Shown here piece after piece: positions 26,950-35,086 of a stretch of DNA of 64,000 bases. Position 1 is the stretch's first letter. Every line of letters begins with the position of its first letter. Source of the stretch: Microvirga puerhi (lineage in GTDB: Bacteria; Pseudomonadota; Alphaproteobacteria; Rhizobiales; Beijerinckiaceae); the NCBI RefSeq assembly GCF_020089865.1, contig NZ_JAIRBM010000008.1, forward strand, positions 1 to 64,000. The letters are read 5' to 3'. The notes beneath the pieces were generated by a model that was given only the letters and a program-made list of their open reading frames with translations, was not told where the DNA came from and made no database searches. The position numbers and the translations under genes are program-made.

Positions 26950-27567
26950 ATGGCATCGGTCTGGACAGGAGACGCTCCGCTCCTCCTCGCATCCACGAGC
27001 CGGACGCGGCTGACCCTTCTGGTCAGCGCCGGTCTTCCCGTGGAGACGCAGAGCCCCGAGGTGGATGAACGGGCCGTCGAGGAAGCGGCCCGTATCGAGG
27101 CGTTGCCGCCGCCAGGCCTCGCCCAGCGGCTCGCCGCCAAAAAGGCTCTTGCCGTCAGCCGGCGGAATCCGGATCGCCTCGTGCTCGGCGCGGACCAGAT
27201 TCTGGATTGCGAGGGTGAAGTCTTCCATAAGCCGGCCGATCGGGACGCGGCATACCTTCATCTCATGCGCTTGTCCGGCAAGACTCATGCACTCCACTCC
27301 GCTGCGGTGCTGGCCCGGAACGGAGAGATCGTCGATACCATCGGCGACTGCGCACGCCTCGCTATGCGTCCTTTAGACGGACGCGCCATCGCCCGCTATC
27401 TCGACCTCGCAGGTCCGGAGGTATGGCTGAGCGTCGGCGCCTACCAGCTCGAAGGTCTCGGGATTCACCTTTTCGAAGAGGTCGAGGGTGATCATTCGAC
27501 CATTCTGGGGCTGCCCCTTCTCCCCCTCCTCGCCGCCCTGCGCCGGCAGGGCCATCTGTCTTTCTGA
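26950..27567 (+). CDS. maf: Maf-family nucleotide pyrophosphatase
   Basis: 205 aa. Maf proteins hydrolyse nucleoside triphosphates, including modified pyrimidines, and are linked to septum control. Motifs: LLASTSRTR (SxSxxR, residues 13-20), LGADQIL with Asp82, KPADRDAAYLHLMRLSGKTH, and YLDLAGPEVWLSVGAYQLEG (the G-AY-QG motif) at ~150-170. It begins 3 bases after the ppsR stop. Like ppsR, aroE, coaE and dnaQ, it is read away from the origin. Confidence 0.9.
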   Translation: MASVWTGDAPLLLASTSRTRLTLLVSAGLPVETQSPEVDERAVEEAARIEALPPPGLAQRLAAKKALAVSRRNPDRLVLGADQILDCEGEVFHKPADRDAAYLHLMRLSGKTHALHSAAVLARNGEIVDTIGDCARLAMRPLDGRAIARYLDLAGPEVWLSVGAYQLEGLGIHLFEEVEGDHSTILGLPLLPLLAALRRQGHLSF

Positions 27568-27578
27568 GGATGCATGTG

Positions 27579-28421
27579 ATGACCAAGGCCTTCATCGTCG
27601 GACATCCGATCAAGCATTCGCGTTCGCCGCTGATCCATGGTCACTGGCTCGAGCGTCATGGCCGTGAAGGGTCGTATGAGCGCCTCGACATCACCCCTGC
27701 CGATTTCCCGGATTTCGTCAGGACCTTCGCCGCGCGTGGCTTTGCCGGTGGAAATGTCACGATCCCGCATAAGGAAGCGGCCTATCTGGCGGTCGATCGG
27801 CGGACGGAGCGTGCCGAAAGACTTAAAGCTGTCAACACGTTATGGGTCGAGAATGGACTCGTCTGGGGCGACAATACGGATGTTTTGGGCTTCATGGCGC
27901 ATCTCGACCAAAGCTTGGGACAAGACTGGGAACAGGCTGTGGACACGGCCTTCGTTGTGGGTGCCGGCGGAGCGGCCCGGGCGATCGTCGCCGGACTTCA
28001 GGACCGGCCGATCCGCCGGATCGTCGTGACGAACCGCACCGCCGCCAAGACGGAGGAGCTGATCCGGGATTTCGCCGGCGGAACCGTCCAGCTCGAAAGC
28101 ATTCCCTGGGAGAAGCGTGAAGAGGCGGTCGCTGTCGCGGATCTCATCGTCAACACCACGTCCCTCGGCATGGCCGGTCAGCCTCCTCTCGAACTCGATC
28201 TCGCGCGGGCCCGTCAGGGAGCGGCGGTGGCCGACATCGTCTATGTGCCTCTCAAGACGCCCCTTCTGGCTGCGGCCGAGGCCCGGGGCCTGCGCATCGT
28301 CGATGGGCTCGGCATGCTGCTGCACCAGGCGGTTCCGGGATTTGCCCGCTGGTTCGGTGTCACTCCCACGGTCACCCCCGACCTCAGAGCCATCGTCCTG
28401 GCCGATATCGGGGAGACATGA
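27579..28421 (+). CDS. aroE: Shikimate dehydrogenase
   Basis: 280 aa. It reduces 3-dehydroshikimate with NADPH in aromatic amino-acid synthesis. Substrate motifs: GHPIKHSRSPLIHGHWL and GGNVTIPHKEAAY with the catalytic Lys and NTLW. The NADP motif is VVGAGGAARAIVAGL, then NRTAAKTEEL. ATG 27579 is preferred over ATG 27570 because GAGG (27566-27569) is properly spaced only for the former. The 3' end overlaps coaE as ATGA. Confidence 0.94.
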   Translation: MTKAFIVGHPIKHSRSPLIHGHWLERHGREGSYERLDITPADFPDFVRTFAARGFAGGNVTIPHKEAAYLAVDRRTERAERLKAVNTLWVENGLVWGDNTDVLGFMAHLDQSLGQDWEQAVDTAFVVGAGGAARAIVAGLQDRPIRRIVVTNRTAAKTEELIRDFAGGTVQLESIPWEKREEAVAVADLIVNTTSLGMAGQPPLELDLARARQGAAVADIVYVPLKTPLLAAAEARGLRIVDGLGMLLHQAVPGFARWFGVTPTVTPDLRAIVLADIGET

Positions 28422-29029
28422 TGACCTTCGTGCTCGGGCTGACGGGTTCCATCGGTATGGGGAAATCCGCGACGGCCGCCCTCTTCCGGCGCCTCGGCGT
28501 ACCGGTGCACGACGCCGATGCCGCCGTCCATGCCCTCTACCGGGGCCGCGCCGCGCCGCTGATCGAGAAGGCCTTTCCCGGCACATCTGTCGACGGGATC
28601 GTTGACCGATCGCGCCTCGGAGCGGCGGTTTTCGACGATCCTGCCCGGATGAAGGCGCTCGAAGCCATTGTCCATCCGCTGGTGCGCGAGGAGGAGGAAG
28701 CGTTCATGCATCGCATCTCTCCCCTCGCGCCGGTGGCGGTGCTCGATATTCCCCTGTTGTTCGAGACCGGCGGCGAGGCGCGCTGCGACGCGGTTCTGGT
28801 GGTCACGGCTCCCGCTGCCGTCCAGCGCGAACGGGTCCTGGCCCGGCCCGGAATGACGCCGGAAAAGCTTGACGCCATCCTGACAAAGCAGATGCCGGAT
28901 TCCGAAAAGCGGGCAAAAGCCCATTTCCTTGTTGATACGGGTCGCGGCTTCCCTTCGGCCCAGGCCCAGGTCGAGGCTATCTTGGCCTGTCTCGCCAATC
29001 GGCCGGGGCGGCTTGCCAGGACATTATAA
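28418..29029 (+). CDS. coaE: Dephospho-CoA kinase
   Basis: 203-aa P-loop kinase making the last step to coenzyme A. The P-loop LGLTGSIGMGKS is at residues 6-17, DADAAVHALYRG and VAVLDIPLLFETGGEARCD carry the lid and Walker B elements, and QMPDSEKRAKAH the adenine-binding loop. Start overlaps the aroE stop by four bases. The spare C-terminal tail (LANRPGRLARTL) is not part of the fold. Confidence 0.94.
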   Translation: MMTFVLGLTGSIGMGKSATAALFRRLGVPVHDADAAVHALYRGRAAPLIEKAFPGTSVDGIVDRSRLGAAVFDDPARMKALEAIVHPLVREEEEAFMHRISPLAPVAVLDIPLLFETGGEARCDAVLVVTAPAAVQRERVLARPGMTPEKLDAILTKQMPDSEKRAKAHFLVDTGRGFPSAQAQVEAILACLANRPGRLARTL

Positions 29030-29051
29030 ATCCCTTCGGAGCAGTGAAGAC

Positions 29052-29768
29052 ATGCGTGAGATCGTTCTCGACACGGAAACCACCGGTACCGAGCACGCCA
29101 AGGGCGACCGGGTCGTCGAGATCGGCTGCGTCGAGCTCTTCAATCACATCCCGACCGGGCGTTCCTTCCACGTCTACATCAATCCCGAGCGCGCCATGTC
29201 GGAAGGCGCCTATGCGGTGCACGGGCTGAGCGACGCCTTTTTGAGCGACAAGCCGGTCTTCGCCGCGATCGCGCGGGATTTCATGGATTTCGTTGCCGAC
29301 GGACGCTTGGTAATCCACAACGCCGCCTTCGACGTGGGCTTCCTCAATGCCGAACTGGCGCGCACCGGCCACAAGCCCTTCGTCCTCGCGGACGCCGTCG
29401 ACACGCTCGCGCTCGCCCGGCGCAAGCATCCCGGCGCCGCCAATAATCTCGACGCTCTCTGCACCCGCTATGGAATCGACAATTCCAAGCGCACCAAGCA
29501 CGGGGCGCTCCTGGACGCGGAGATTCTGGCCGAGGTCTATATCGAGCTGATCGGCGGCAAGCAGGTCGGGTTCGATCTCGACATTCAGCCCATGGGCGGC
29601 CTTGGCCGCGGGGCCCGTATGGGAACGGCCGCACCCCGGGAGGTGCGGCCGCGAACCATGATCACGCGTCTGACCGATGCCGAACGGGCGGCCCACGAGG
29701 CCTTCATCCAGACCCTCGGGGGCACGCCTCTGTGGCGGGAGTATCTGGGCGAGACCCTGTCGGAATAG
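29052..29768 (+). CDS. dnaQ: DNA polymerase III epsilon subunit (proofreading exonuclease)
   Basis: 238 aa DEDDh exonuclease. ExoI is Asp7-x-Glu9 in LDTETTGTE; ExoII is the HNAAFDVGFLN block; ExoIII is HGALLDAEILAEVYIELIGG with the His and Asp. The C-terminal ~60 residues after GGKQVGFDL are variable and should bind the alpha subunit (note the TLGGTPLWREYL end). ATG 29052 is chosen because homology begins there; upstream frame is coaE. It converges on secB. Confidence 0.94.
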   Translation: MREIVLDTETTGTEHAKGDRVVEIGCVELFNHIPTGRSFHVYINPERAMSEGAYAVHGLSDAFLSDKPVFAAIARDFMDFVADGRLVIHNAAFDVGFLNAELARTGHKPFVLADAVDTLALARRKHPGAANNLDALCTRYGIDNSKRTKHGALLDAEILAEVYIELIGGKQVGFDLDIQPMGGLGRGARMGTAAPREVRPRTMITRLTDAERAAHEAFIQTLGGTPLWREYLGETLSE

Positions 29769-29783
29769 GCGCGAGAAGAAATC

Positions 29784-29816
29784 CTTTCCCGAGGAAAGTA
29801 CTGCCTTTCGTTAGGA
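29784..29816. terminator. Hairpin pair between dnaQ and secB
   Basis: Two small inverted repeats, CTTTCC-CGA-GGAAAG and CTTTC-GTTAG-GAAAG, lie in the 42-bp gap between convergent dnaQ and secB, the second reaching the secB stop. They could act in both directions, but T-runs are short, so confidence is limited. Confidence 0.4.
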
Positions 29817-30311
29817 AAGAACCTGACCGCTAGCCTGGCCCTGAGCGGCCTGAACTTCCGCCGCGCGCTGGCGATAGAGCTGCACGAAATCGATCGGGTC
29901 GATATAGAGAGGCGGGAAGCCGCCGTTGCGCACTGCCTCGGCGACGATCTGCCGGGCGAACGGGAAGAGCAGGCGCGGGCATTCGATCATCACGACGGGA
30001 TGGATCTGGTCCTGCGGGATGTTCTGCACGCGGAAGACGCCGGAATAGGTGAGTTCGAAGGCAAACAGCACTTCCTTGCCGCCGATCTTGGCATCGCCCT
30101 CGAGGGTGAGATCGACCTCGAAATCCGCATCCGCCAGCTGCTTGGCGTTCACGTTGACCTGAAGGTTGATCTGCGGTCCCTCGTTGTGCGGCTGCAGGGA
30201 GCGGGGTGCGTTGGGGTTCTCGAAGGAGAAATCCTTGCAGTACTGGGCGAGCGCGTTCAGGGAGGGCATGCTGCCGTCCTGCGCTCCGTTGTTTGCCGGG
30301 TTGTCGGCCAT
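29811..30311 (-). CDS. secB: Protein-export chaperone SecB
   Basis: 166 aa. SecB is a tetrameric chaperone that keeps preproteins unfolded and hands them to SecA. Hallmarks: [57 protein letters not shown] and [35 protein letters not shown] 30311 has GGAG eight bases upstream. Its 5' leader holds a 20-bp tandem duplication (30329-30368). Divergent from the Tim44-like gene. Confidence 0.95.
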   Translation of the reverse strand: MADNPANNGAQDGSMPSLNALAQYCKDFSFENPNAPRSLQPHNEGPQINLQVNVNAKQLADADFEVDLTLEGDAKIGGKEVLFAFELTYSGVFRVQNIPQDQIHPVVMIECPRLLFPFARQIVAEAVRNGGFPPLYIDPIDFVQLYRQRAAEVQAAQGQASGQVLS

Positions 30312-30613
30312 GTCGTGATGCTCCCAAGAGAAGAGAAGGCGAAGTTGTAGAAGAGAAGGCAAAATTGTCGGTTGAGCCCGCGGAGGCGCCTCGGCGACGC
30401 ACGATTTCCGGCAACGGGCCGTGCTCCGCGCTACCATGCTTCCCCCTCACGAACAAGTTTGCGTTGTTTCGCATCGCTTGTCGCATCGGGAGGTGGATGT
30501 TACGACCGATGAACCCCATATGCGGTGGATCGCCCCGCCGCGTGACGGGGATCCCGCTCGGCATGAAAAGCTGGGCTGACAGGCGAGACAGGGCAGGCCG
30601 GTACGGATCGACG
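30312..30613. other. Intergenic region between secB and the Tim44-like gene
   Basis: 302 bp that must hold promoters for both divergent genes. It contains a 20-bp tandem duplication next to secB, listed separately. I see no convincing -35/-10 pair, RNA gene or ORF with coding character. Confidence 0.5.
30329..30368. repeat. 20-bp tandem duplication in the secB leader
   Basis: Two direct 20-bp units, AGAAGAGAAGGCGAAGTTGT (30329-30348) and AGAAGAGAAGGCAAAATTGT (30349-30368), differ at three positions or fewer and lie 18-57 bases upstream of the secB start codon. Confidence 0.85.
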
Positions 30614-31339
30614 ATGCAGGATTCCTTCGACATCACGACCCTCATTTTCATTGTGCTCGCAGTTTTCGTCGTCTGGAAGCTGCGATCGGTGCTGGGCCAG
30701 AAGACCGGCAGCGAGCAACCGCCGTTCGATCCCCTCGCCCGCCGCGATGCGCCGCCCCTGCGGCCCGGCGCGCCCAGGCCGGAGCAGGACAACAACGTGG
30801 TGCGCCTCCCGGGTGCCAACGGCGCCAAGCCCGAGCCGGCCGCGCCGCCGGCCGAGCGCTGGAAGGAATATGCGGAACCCGGCACCCCGATGGCGAACAG
30901 CCTCGACGAGATTGCCCGCTCCGAGCCGAGCTTCGATGCCGGTTCCTTCCTTGAAGGTGGCAAGGCCGCCTATGAGATGATCGTCACGGCTTTTGCCCAA
31001 GGCGACCGCAAGACCCTCAAGGACCTTTTGTCCCGCGATGTCTATGAAGGCTTCGAGCGGGCCATTACCGAGCGCGAGCGTCGCGGCGAGAAGGTGGAAA
31101 CCACCTTCGTGTCCATCGACAAGGCCGAGATGGCCGGCGCCGAGGTCCAGGGCCGGACGGCGCAGATCGTTGTTCGGTTCCTGTCCAAGCTCATCACCGC
31201 CACCCGCGACGCCTCCGGCGCCGTGGTCGATGGCAGCCCGGATACGGTGGTCGACGTGACCGATGTCTGGACCTTCTCGCGCCCCCTTGGAAGCCGCGAC
31301 CCCAACTGGCAGCTCATCGCCACCGAAGCGGGGCAATGA
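30614..31339 (+). CDS. Tim44-like domain protein (TimA-type)
   Basis: 241 aa. An N-terminal membrane anchor (DITTLIFIVLAVFVVWKLRSVLG) precedes a Pro-rich linker (~35-90), then a Tim44/NTF2-like domain (GGKAAYEMIVTAFAQGDRKTLKDLLS, FLSKLITATRD, VDVTDVWTFSRPLGSRDPNWQL). Alphaproteobacterial Tim44-like proteins are relatives of the mitochondrial import motor subunit, but their bacterial partner is unknown. The TGA overlaps the mltA ATG (ATGA), so it is coupled to the lytic transglycosylase. Confidence 0.9.
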   Translation: MQDSFDITTLIFIVLAVFVVWKLRSVLGQKTGSEQPPFDPLARRDAPPLRPGAPRPEQDNNVVRLPGANGAKPEPAAPPAERWKEYAEPGTPMANSLDEIARSEPSFDAGSFLEGGKAAYEMIVTAFAQGDRKTLKDLLSRDVYEGFERAITERERRGEKVETTFVSIDKAEMAGAEVQGRTAQIVVRFLSKLITATRDASGAVVDGSPDTVVDVTDVWTFSRPLGSRDPNWQLIATEAGQ

Positions 31340-32499
31340 GGCATGCCAGACTCGTCGGCCTCGCCCTCTGGATCCTGACCATGGCCGCCCCGGAGGCTGC
31401 GCCTCTCGCCGGCAAGGCACGGCTGGAGCCGATGGCCTTCGCCGATCTCGCCGGTTGGGCGGCGGATGATCACCATGCCGCCTTCGCGGCCTTCCGCCGC
31501 TCCTGCGAGGCCCTTATGGCGCAAGCTTCCGAGCTGCGTCCGGCACAGAAGCCGCAATCCAGCCTTCTGGCTGTTTGCCGCAAGGCCCTTTCGGCCGGGA
31601 CGCTTGCGGGCGATCAGGCGCGGGCCTTCTTCGAGACGCATTTCAGTCCCGTCGCCGTCACGCCGGCGACGGGCGACGGCTTCCTCACCGGTTATTACGA
31701 GCCCGAATTCCAGGGATCGCGGACGAAGGATACGACCTACACGGTGCCGCTCCTGGCCCGGCCCGATGATCTCGTCACGATCGCGCAGGGGGAGACCCTT
31801 CCCGGCATCGATCCGGGCCTTCAGGCGGCCCGGCGGACCTCGAGCGGCGGCTATGAGCCCTATCCCGACCGGGCCGCCATTGAGGATGGTGCGCTCGGAC
31901 CTCTCGCGCGGCCCATCGTGTATCTGCGTGAGCCCGGTGAAGCTTTCATCATCCATGTCCAGGGCTCGGCGCGAATCCGCCTGACGGACGGCTCCTTTCT
32001 GCGTGTGGCCTATGCGGGGCGCAACGGCCGTCCCTACACCTCCATCGGCCGCCTGCTGGTCCAGCAGGGCGAGATGGATCTCGAGACCATGACCCTCGCA
32101 AAGCTCATGGGCTGGCTCAAGGACCATCCCGAGGCGGCGCGCGGACTCATGCGGCAAAACCGGTCCTACATTTTCTTCCGGGAGGCGACGGAACTTGCGC
32201 CCGAGGATGGCCCGATCGGCGGCGCGGGAATTCCGCTGACGCCGGGCCGCAGCCTCGCGGTCGACCGGTCGCTCTGGTCTTATGGTCTTCCGATCTGGAT
32301 CGACGGCACCCTGCCTTTCGCCCTCGACCGCTCGGAACCGCTCCGGCGCCTCATGATCGCACAGGATACTGGCTCGGCCATCGTGGGGCCGGCGCGGGGC
32401 GATTTCTTCACCGGGAGCGGCGAGGAGGCCGGAACCCAGGCCGGTCTGATGCGCCATCCCGTCCGCTTCGTGGTCCTGCAGCCGAAATCGTCCTCATGA
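31336..32499 (+). CDS. mltA: Membrane-bound lytic murein transglycosylase A
   Basis: 387 aa with an N-terminal signal peptide (LVGLALWILTMAAPEAAP) and no lipobox. The MltA barrel covers ~90-280 (GFLTGYYEPEFQGSR, FIIHVQGSARIRL, VAYAGRNGRPYTSIGRLL) and the 3D domain ~300-380, with catalytic Asp in LMIAQDTGSAIVGPARGDFF. It cleaves the MurNAc-GlcNAc bond to form 1,6-anhydro ends in the periplasm. It overlaps both its neighbours by four bases, forming a Tim44-mltA-Smr-XRE operon. Confidence 0.93.
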   Translation: MRHARLVGLALWILTMAAPEAAPLAGKARLEPMAFADLAGWAADDHHAAFAAFRRSCEALMAQASELRPAQKPQSSLLAVCRKALSAGTLAGDQARAFFETHFSPVAVTPATGDGFLTGYYEPEFQGSRTKDTTYTVPLLARPDDLVTIAQGETLPGIDPGLQAARRTSSGGYEPYPDRAAIEDGALGPLARPIVYLREPGEAFIIHVQGSARIRLTDGSFLRVAYAGRNGRPYTSIGRLLVQQGEMDLETMTLAKLMGWLKDHPEAARGLMRQNRSYIFFREATELAPEDGPIGGAGIPLTPGRSLAVDRSLWSYGLPIWIDGTLPFALDRSEPLRRLMIAQDTGSAIVGPARGDFFTGSGEEAGTQAGLMRHPVRFVVLQPKSSS

Positions 32500-33056
32500 C
32501 CCGGCGTCGCCGCTCCCGCCAGCTCAACGACGAGGAGCGTCGGCTCTGGGCCCATGTCGTCCGGGGCATCGCTCCCATGAAGGGCAAAATGCTGCCCGAA
32601 CTGATCGAAGAAGCGGAGATTTCTTCCGATCCTCGACCGGAACCCGCCTCCCCGGCCTCGGCGGCTCCCTCACCCCTTGTCCACAAGCCCGCGCTTCCAC
32701 CGCTCGCCCCCGTCGAGCGCAAGACGCTGCAGGCTCTGCGCCGGGGCACGCGGGTGGTGGACGGCATCATCGATCTGCATGGCATGCGCCAGGACGAGGC
32801 CCATGCGGCGCTGCTGCGCTTTCTCTATCGCGCCCAGAATTCCGGTTATTCGCTGGTGCTCGTGATCACGGGAAAAGGAGGCGCGGCCACCGGCGGATTG
32901 TTCGACGAGCGGGGGGTGCTCCGGCGCATGGTGCCGCACTGGCTGCGGCTTCCGGACGTGCGATCTCTTGTGGTTGGCTTCGAGGAGGCCTCTCCCCAAC
33001 ATGGCGGATCCGGTGCACTCTACATCAGGCTTCGCCGCCGGCGAGGCGCAGGATGA
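32496..33056 (+). CDS. Smr/MutS2-family protein
   Basis: 186 aa. The C-terminal ~85 residues are a Smr domain: IIDLHGMRQDEAHAALLRFL (the DLHG motif), YSLVLVITGKGG and a late RRMVPHWLRL then GGSGALYIRLRR. Stand-alone Smr proteins act as nucleases or ribosome-collision factors, and no partner is visible. The N-terminal part is charged and disordered. ATGA overlap with mltA. Confidence 0.9.
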   Translation: MTRRRRSRQLNDEERRLWAHVVRGIAPMKGKMLPELIEEAEISSDPRPEPASPASAAPSPLVHKPALPPLAPVERKTLQALRRGTRVVDGIIDLHGMRQDEAHAALLRFLYRAQNSGYSLVLVITGKGGAATGGLFDERGVLRRMVPHWLRLPDVRSLVVGFEEASPQHGGSGALYIRLRRRRGAG

Positions 33057-33060
33057 ACGG

Positions 33061-33489
33061 ATGACCCCTTTCGGTGAACGGGTGCGGCGGCTTCGCCGCG
33101 AGCGCGGATTGATGTTGAAGGACATGGCCGCGCATCTGGGCGTGTCGAGCGCCTATCTATCGGCTCTGGAGCGCGGCGAGCGTGGCAAGCCCACCTGGAC
33201 GCTGATCCAGGGCGTCCTGCAATATTTCAACATCATCTGGGACGAGGCCGATGAGCTGGCGCGCCTCGCGGACCTGTCCGAGCCTCGGGTGAAGGTGGAC
33301 ACCTCCGGCACCGACCCCAAGACGACCCTGCTGGCAAACCGGCTGGCACGGGAAATCCGCGGTCTGTCCGAGAACGACCTGGAGAACATCCTCGCGATTC
33401 TCGATCGGGCGCAGGAGAGGGAGCGGCGGACAGGCGTTGCCGTTCGGACGCCGCAGGACGCTGCCTACGATTCCTCGTCGGGGGCTTGA
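33061..33489 (+). CDS. XRE-family transcriptional regulator
   Basis: 142 aa. Residues ~5-68 form a Cro/C1-type helix-turn-helix (GERVRRLRRERGLMLKDMAAHLGVSS split at the recognition helix, then LSALERGERGKP). The remaining half is helical and charged (LANRLAREIRGLSENDLENIL). ATG 33061 has AGGA seven bases upstream and starts five bases past the Smr stop; upstream ATG 33001 lies within Smr. Target genes cannot be inferred; it often accompanies mltA-smr in related genomes. Confidence 0.85.
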   Translation: MTPFGERVRRLRRERGLMLKDMAAHLGVSSAYLSALERGERGKPTWTLIQGVLQYFNIIWDEADELARLADLSEPRVKVDTSGTDPKTTLLANRLAREIRGLSENDLENILAILDRAQERERRTGVAVRTPQDAAYDSSSGA

Positions 33490-33556
33490 GGTTTCGAAGA
33501 CCGGAAAACGGAGATCACTTCGCGGCGGTTCTGTTTCGTAAGGTCCGTTATCGGAA

Positions 33557-34162
33557 TCATGGCCGGAGGCGCTGGAGAGGATCGACAGCGGGCTTCTCGG
33601 CTTGGTTATCGTTCCGATATTCATCTGGCGGAGTAAAGCTTCCCGCCCATAGGCCACGCTTTTCGGCGCGCGCTGAGGCTTCAGCCTCAAGATGGTATTT
33701 GTGCGCATCTTTGCCTGCGACTGCATAGCCGTCTCGAAGCATCTGTTGGTTCAAGATAAACGCACCATTCAGACATTCGGCAGAGAGCGGTGCCGGAGCG
33801 TCCTTGTTTAAGCCTACCGGAATGCATTTAATGGTTTGGTTTTCCACCCATTGGGAGAGGGCGCGGATTGCGTATTGGCCACATGAGTAGGTCTGGCCCG
33901 CCTCGTTCGTACAGGTCTGCGTCGGCTCTGGCGCGTCAACACCTAAAAGATGAATACGGATTCCGTTGATCTCGATGGTGCGGCCGTCGATCACGGTCGC
34001 TTTGCCTCGGATCGTGTTGGCCCGCAGCTTCTGAACAAATGGGTCGGAAGCCATCTGCCGCTCCTGCTCCTCAACTGATTTCCGCCACAGGTCATTGCCC
34101 TGCGCGGCAGCTGTGGTCGAGGAAAACACCAGGAGTGCTAGGACCACATGACGCCGGAGCAT
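33557..34162 (-). CDS. Secreted thermonuclease (SNase)-family protein
   Basis: 201 aa from ATG 34162, which gives a signal peptide (RRHVVLALLVFSSTTAAAQ); ATG 34219 would add a non-signal extension. The SNase OB-fold carries VIDGRTIEINGIRIHLLGVDAPE, with metal-site Asp near 59 and 76 and Arg69, and a late Arg in ARAEKRGLW. Four cysteines (84, 94, 113, 130) could form disulfides. It would degrade nucleic acid in the periplasm or outside; this is inferred from family. First gene of an accessory block. Confidence 0.8.
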   Translation of the reverse strand: MLRRHVVLALLVFSSTTAAAQGNDLWRKSVEEQERQMASDPFVQKLRANTIRGKATVIDGRTIEINGIRIHLLGVDAPEPTQTCTNEAGQTYSCGQYAIRALSQWVENQTIKCIPVGLNKDAPAPLSAECLNGAFILNQQMLRDGYAVAGKDAHKYHLEAEASARAEKRGLWAGSFTPPDEYRNDNQAEKPAVDPLQRLRP

Positions 34163-34546
34163 TACCAGTGCTGCCTTCTGAAGAGGAGAGAGGTTGAGGA
34201 GATAGTGGATGTCTATCATGTCTTTATGGAAATCTATCCCTATTTCCAGATCCTAGATGCAAGTGGGCTTCTCCATACCAGCCCTGCTGGACAGCTGTTG
34301 TGCTGCCGATCTTGAAGGGCCCGTTTGATCAAAAATGTTTAGGCGTACTCTCAAGTAATCACTTGACCACAGAGGTTCTTGCAAGAGTCATTTAGACTTA
34401 CACTATACTTATTTCTGGCCATCAGGAGGGCAGAAGCCTTACGAATACGCTGGAATGCACCATTATCCGGTTCCATAAAGGAGCTTACCGGAAATTAGCT
34501 TCATTGTTTGGGTATCTGCCGCTCCTCCCATGGTAGAGAGATCCGC
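34163..34546. other. A/T-rich intergenic region
   Basis: 384 bp, visibly richer in A/T than flanking genes, with no ORF of coding character. Contains one arm (34470-34493) of an imperfect direct repeat that recurs after the next gene (35025-35048). No RNA gene or terminator recognised. Confidence 0.5.
34470..34493 (+). repeat. Imperfect direct repeat arm, left of Nudix gene
   Basis: GTTCCATAAAGGAGCTTACC plus GGAA, compared with GTTTCATAAAGGCACCTATC plus GAAA at 35025-35048 (about 17 of 24 positions alike). The two arms flank the Nudix gene in the same orientation. Confidence 0.4.
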
Positions 34547-35011
34547 ATGCGCCGCCGCCCCTCAGCCAGATTGCTTCTGCTTGACCCTTTAGGGAGAGTC
34601 CTTCTGTTTCGCTTTTCCCATCAACGGGGCCCTCTTGCGGGACAAACATATTGGGCCACGCCTGGGGGCGGGGTCGAAGAGGGTGAGACGTTCGAAGAAG
34701 CTGCTATCAGGGAACTCGGAGAGGAAACCGGCCTGCATGTGGACGTCATCGGGCCGGAGGCCGGACGGCAGGAGTTCGTGCTGCAGCTGCCGGACGGAGA
34801 ATATGTGATCGCTGAAGAACGCTTCTTCTTCGTCCGGACCGAGAACACAGCCCTCACCCGTGATAGCTGGACAGCTTTAGAGCGGGAGATCATGACCGAT
34901 CACCGCTGGTGGTCCACAGACGAGTTGGCTTGCACGTCTGATACCGTCTGGCCCGCCGACCTTGCCACGATGCTGGCTGCGGCTCCCACTCGGTCCAAGC
35001 CACGAGCGTAG
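34547..35011 (+). CDS. NUDIX hydrolase
   Basis: 154 aa. Canonical Nudix box at 41-63: GGVEEGETFEEAAIRELGEE followed by TGL. The mature fold has RLLLLDPLGRVLLFRF at the start and HRWWSTDEL after the box, typical of the NADH-pyrophosphatase/MutT-like small group; substrate unknown. ATG 34547 precedes MRRRPSARLLL. It sits between imperfect direct repeats in an A/T-richer stretch, unlike the core genes, consistent with acquisition. Confidence 0.88.
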   Translation: MRRRPSARLLLLDPLGRVLLFRFSHQRGPLAGQTYWATPGGGVEEGETFEEAAIRELGEETGLHVDVIGPEAGRQEFVLQLPDGEYVIAEERFFFVRTENTALTRDSWTALEREIMTDHRWWSTDELACTSDTVWPADLATMLAAAPTRSKPRA

Positions 35012-35024
35012 CTGCCGGCGCGCA

Positions 35025-35048
35025 GTTTCATAAAGGCACCTATCGAAA
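35025..35048 (+). repeat. Imperfect direct repeat arm, right of Nudix gene
   Basis: Matches 34470-34493 at about 17 of 24 bases and lies 13 bases past the Nudix stop. Possible trace of a small insertion; see the left arm. Confidence 0.4.
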
Positions 35049-35086
35049 CGACGAACCTCGCATTCGCGCCCGCTTAGCGCCATTCC

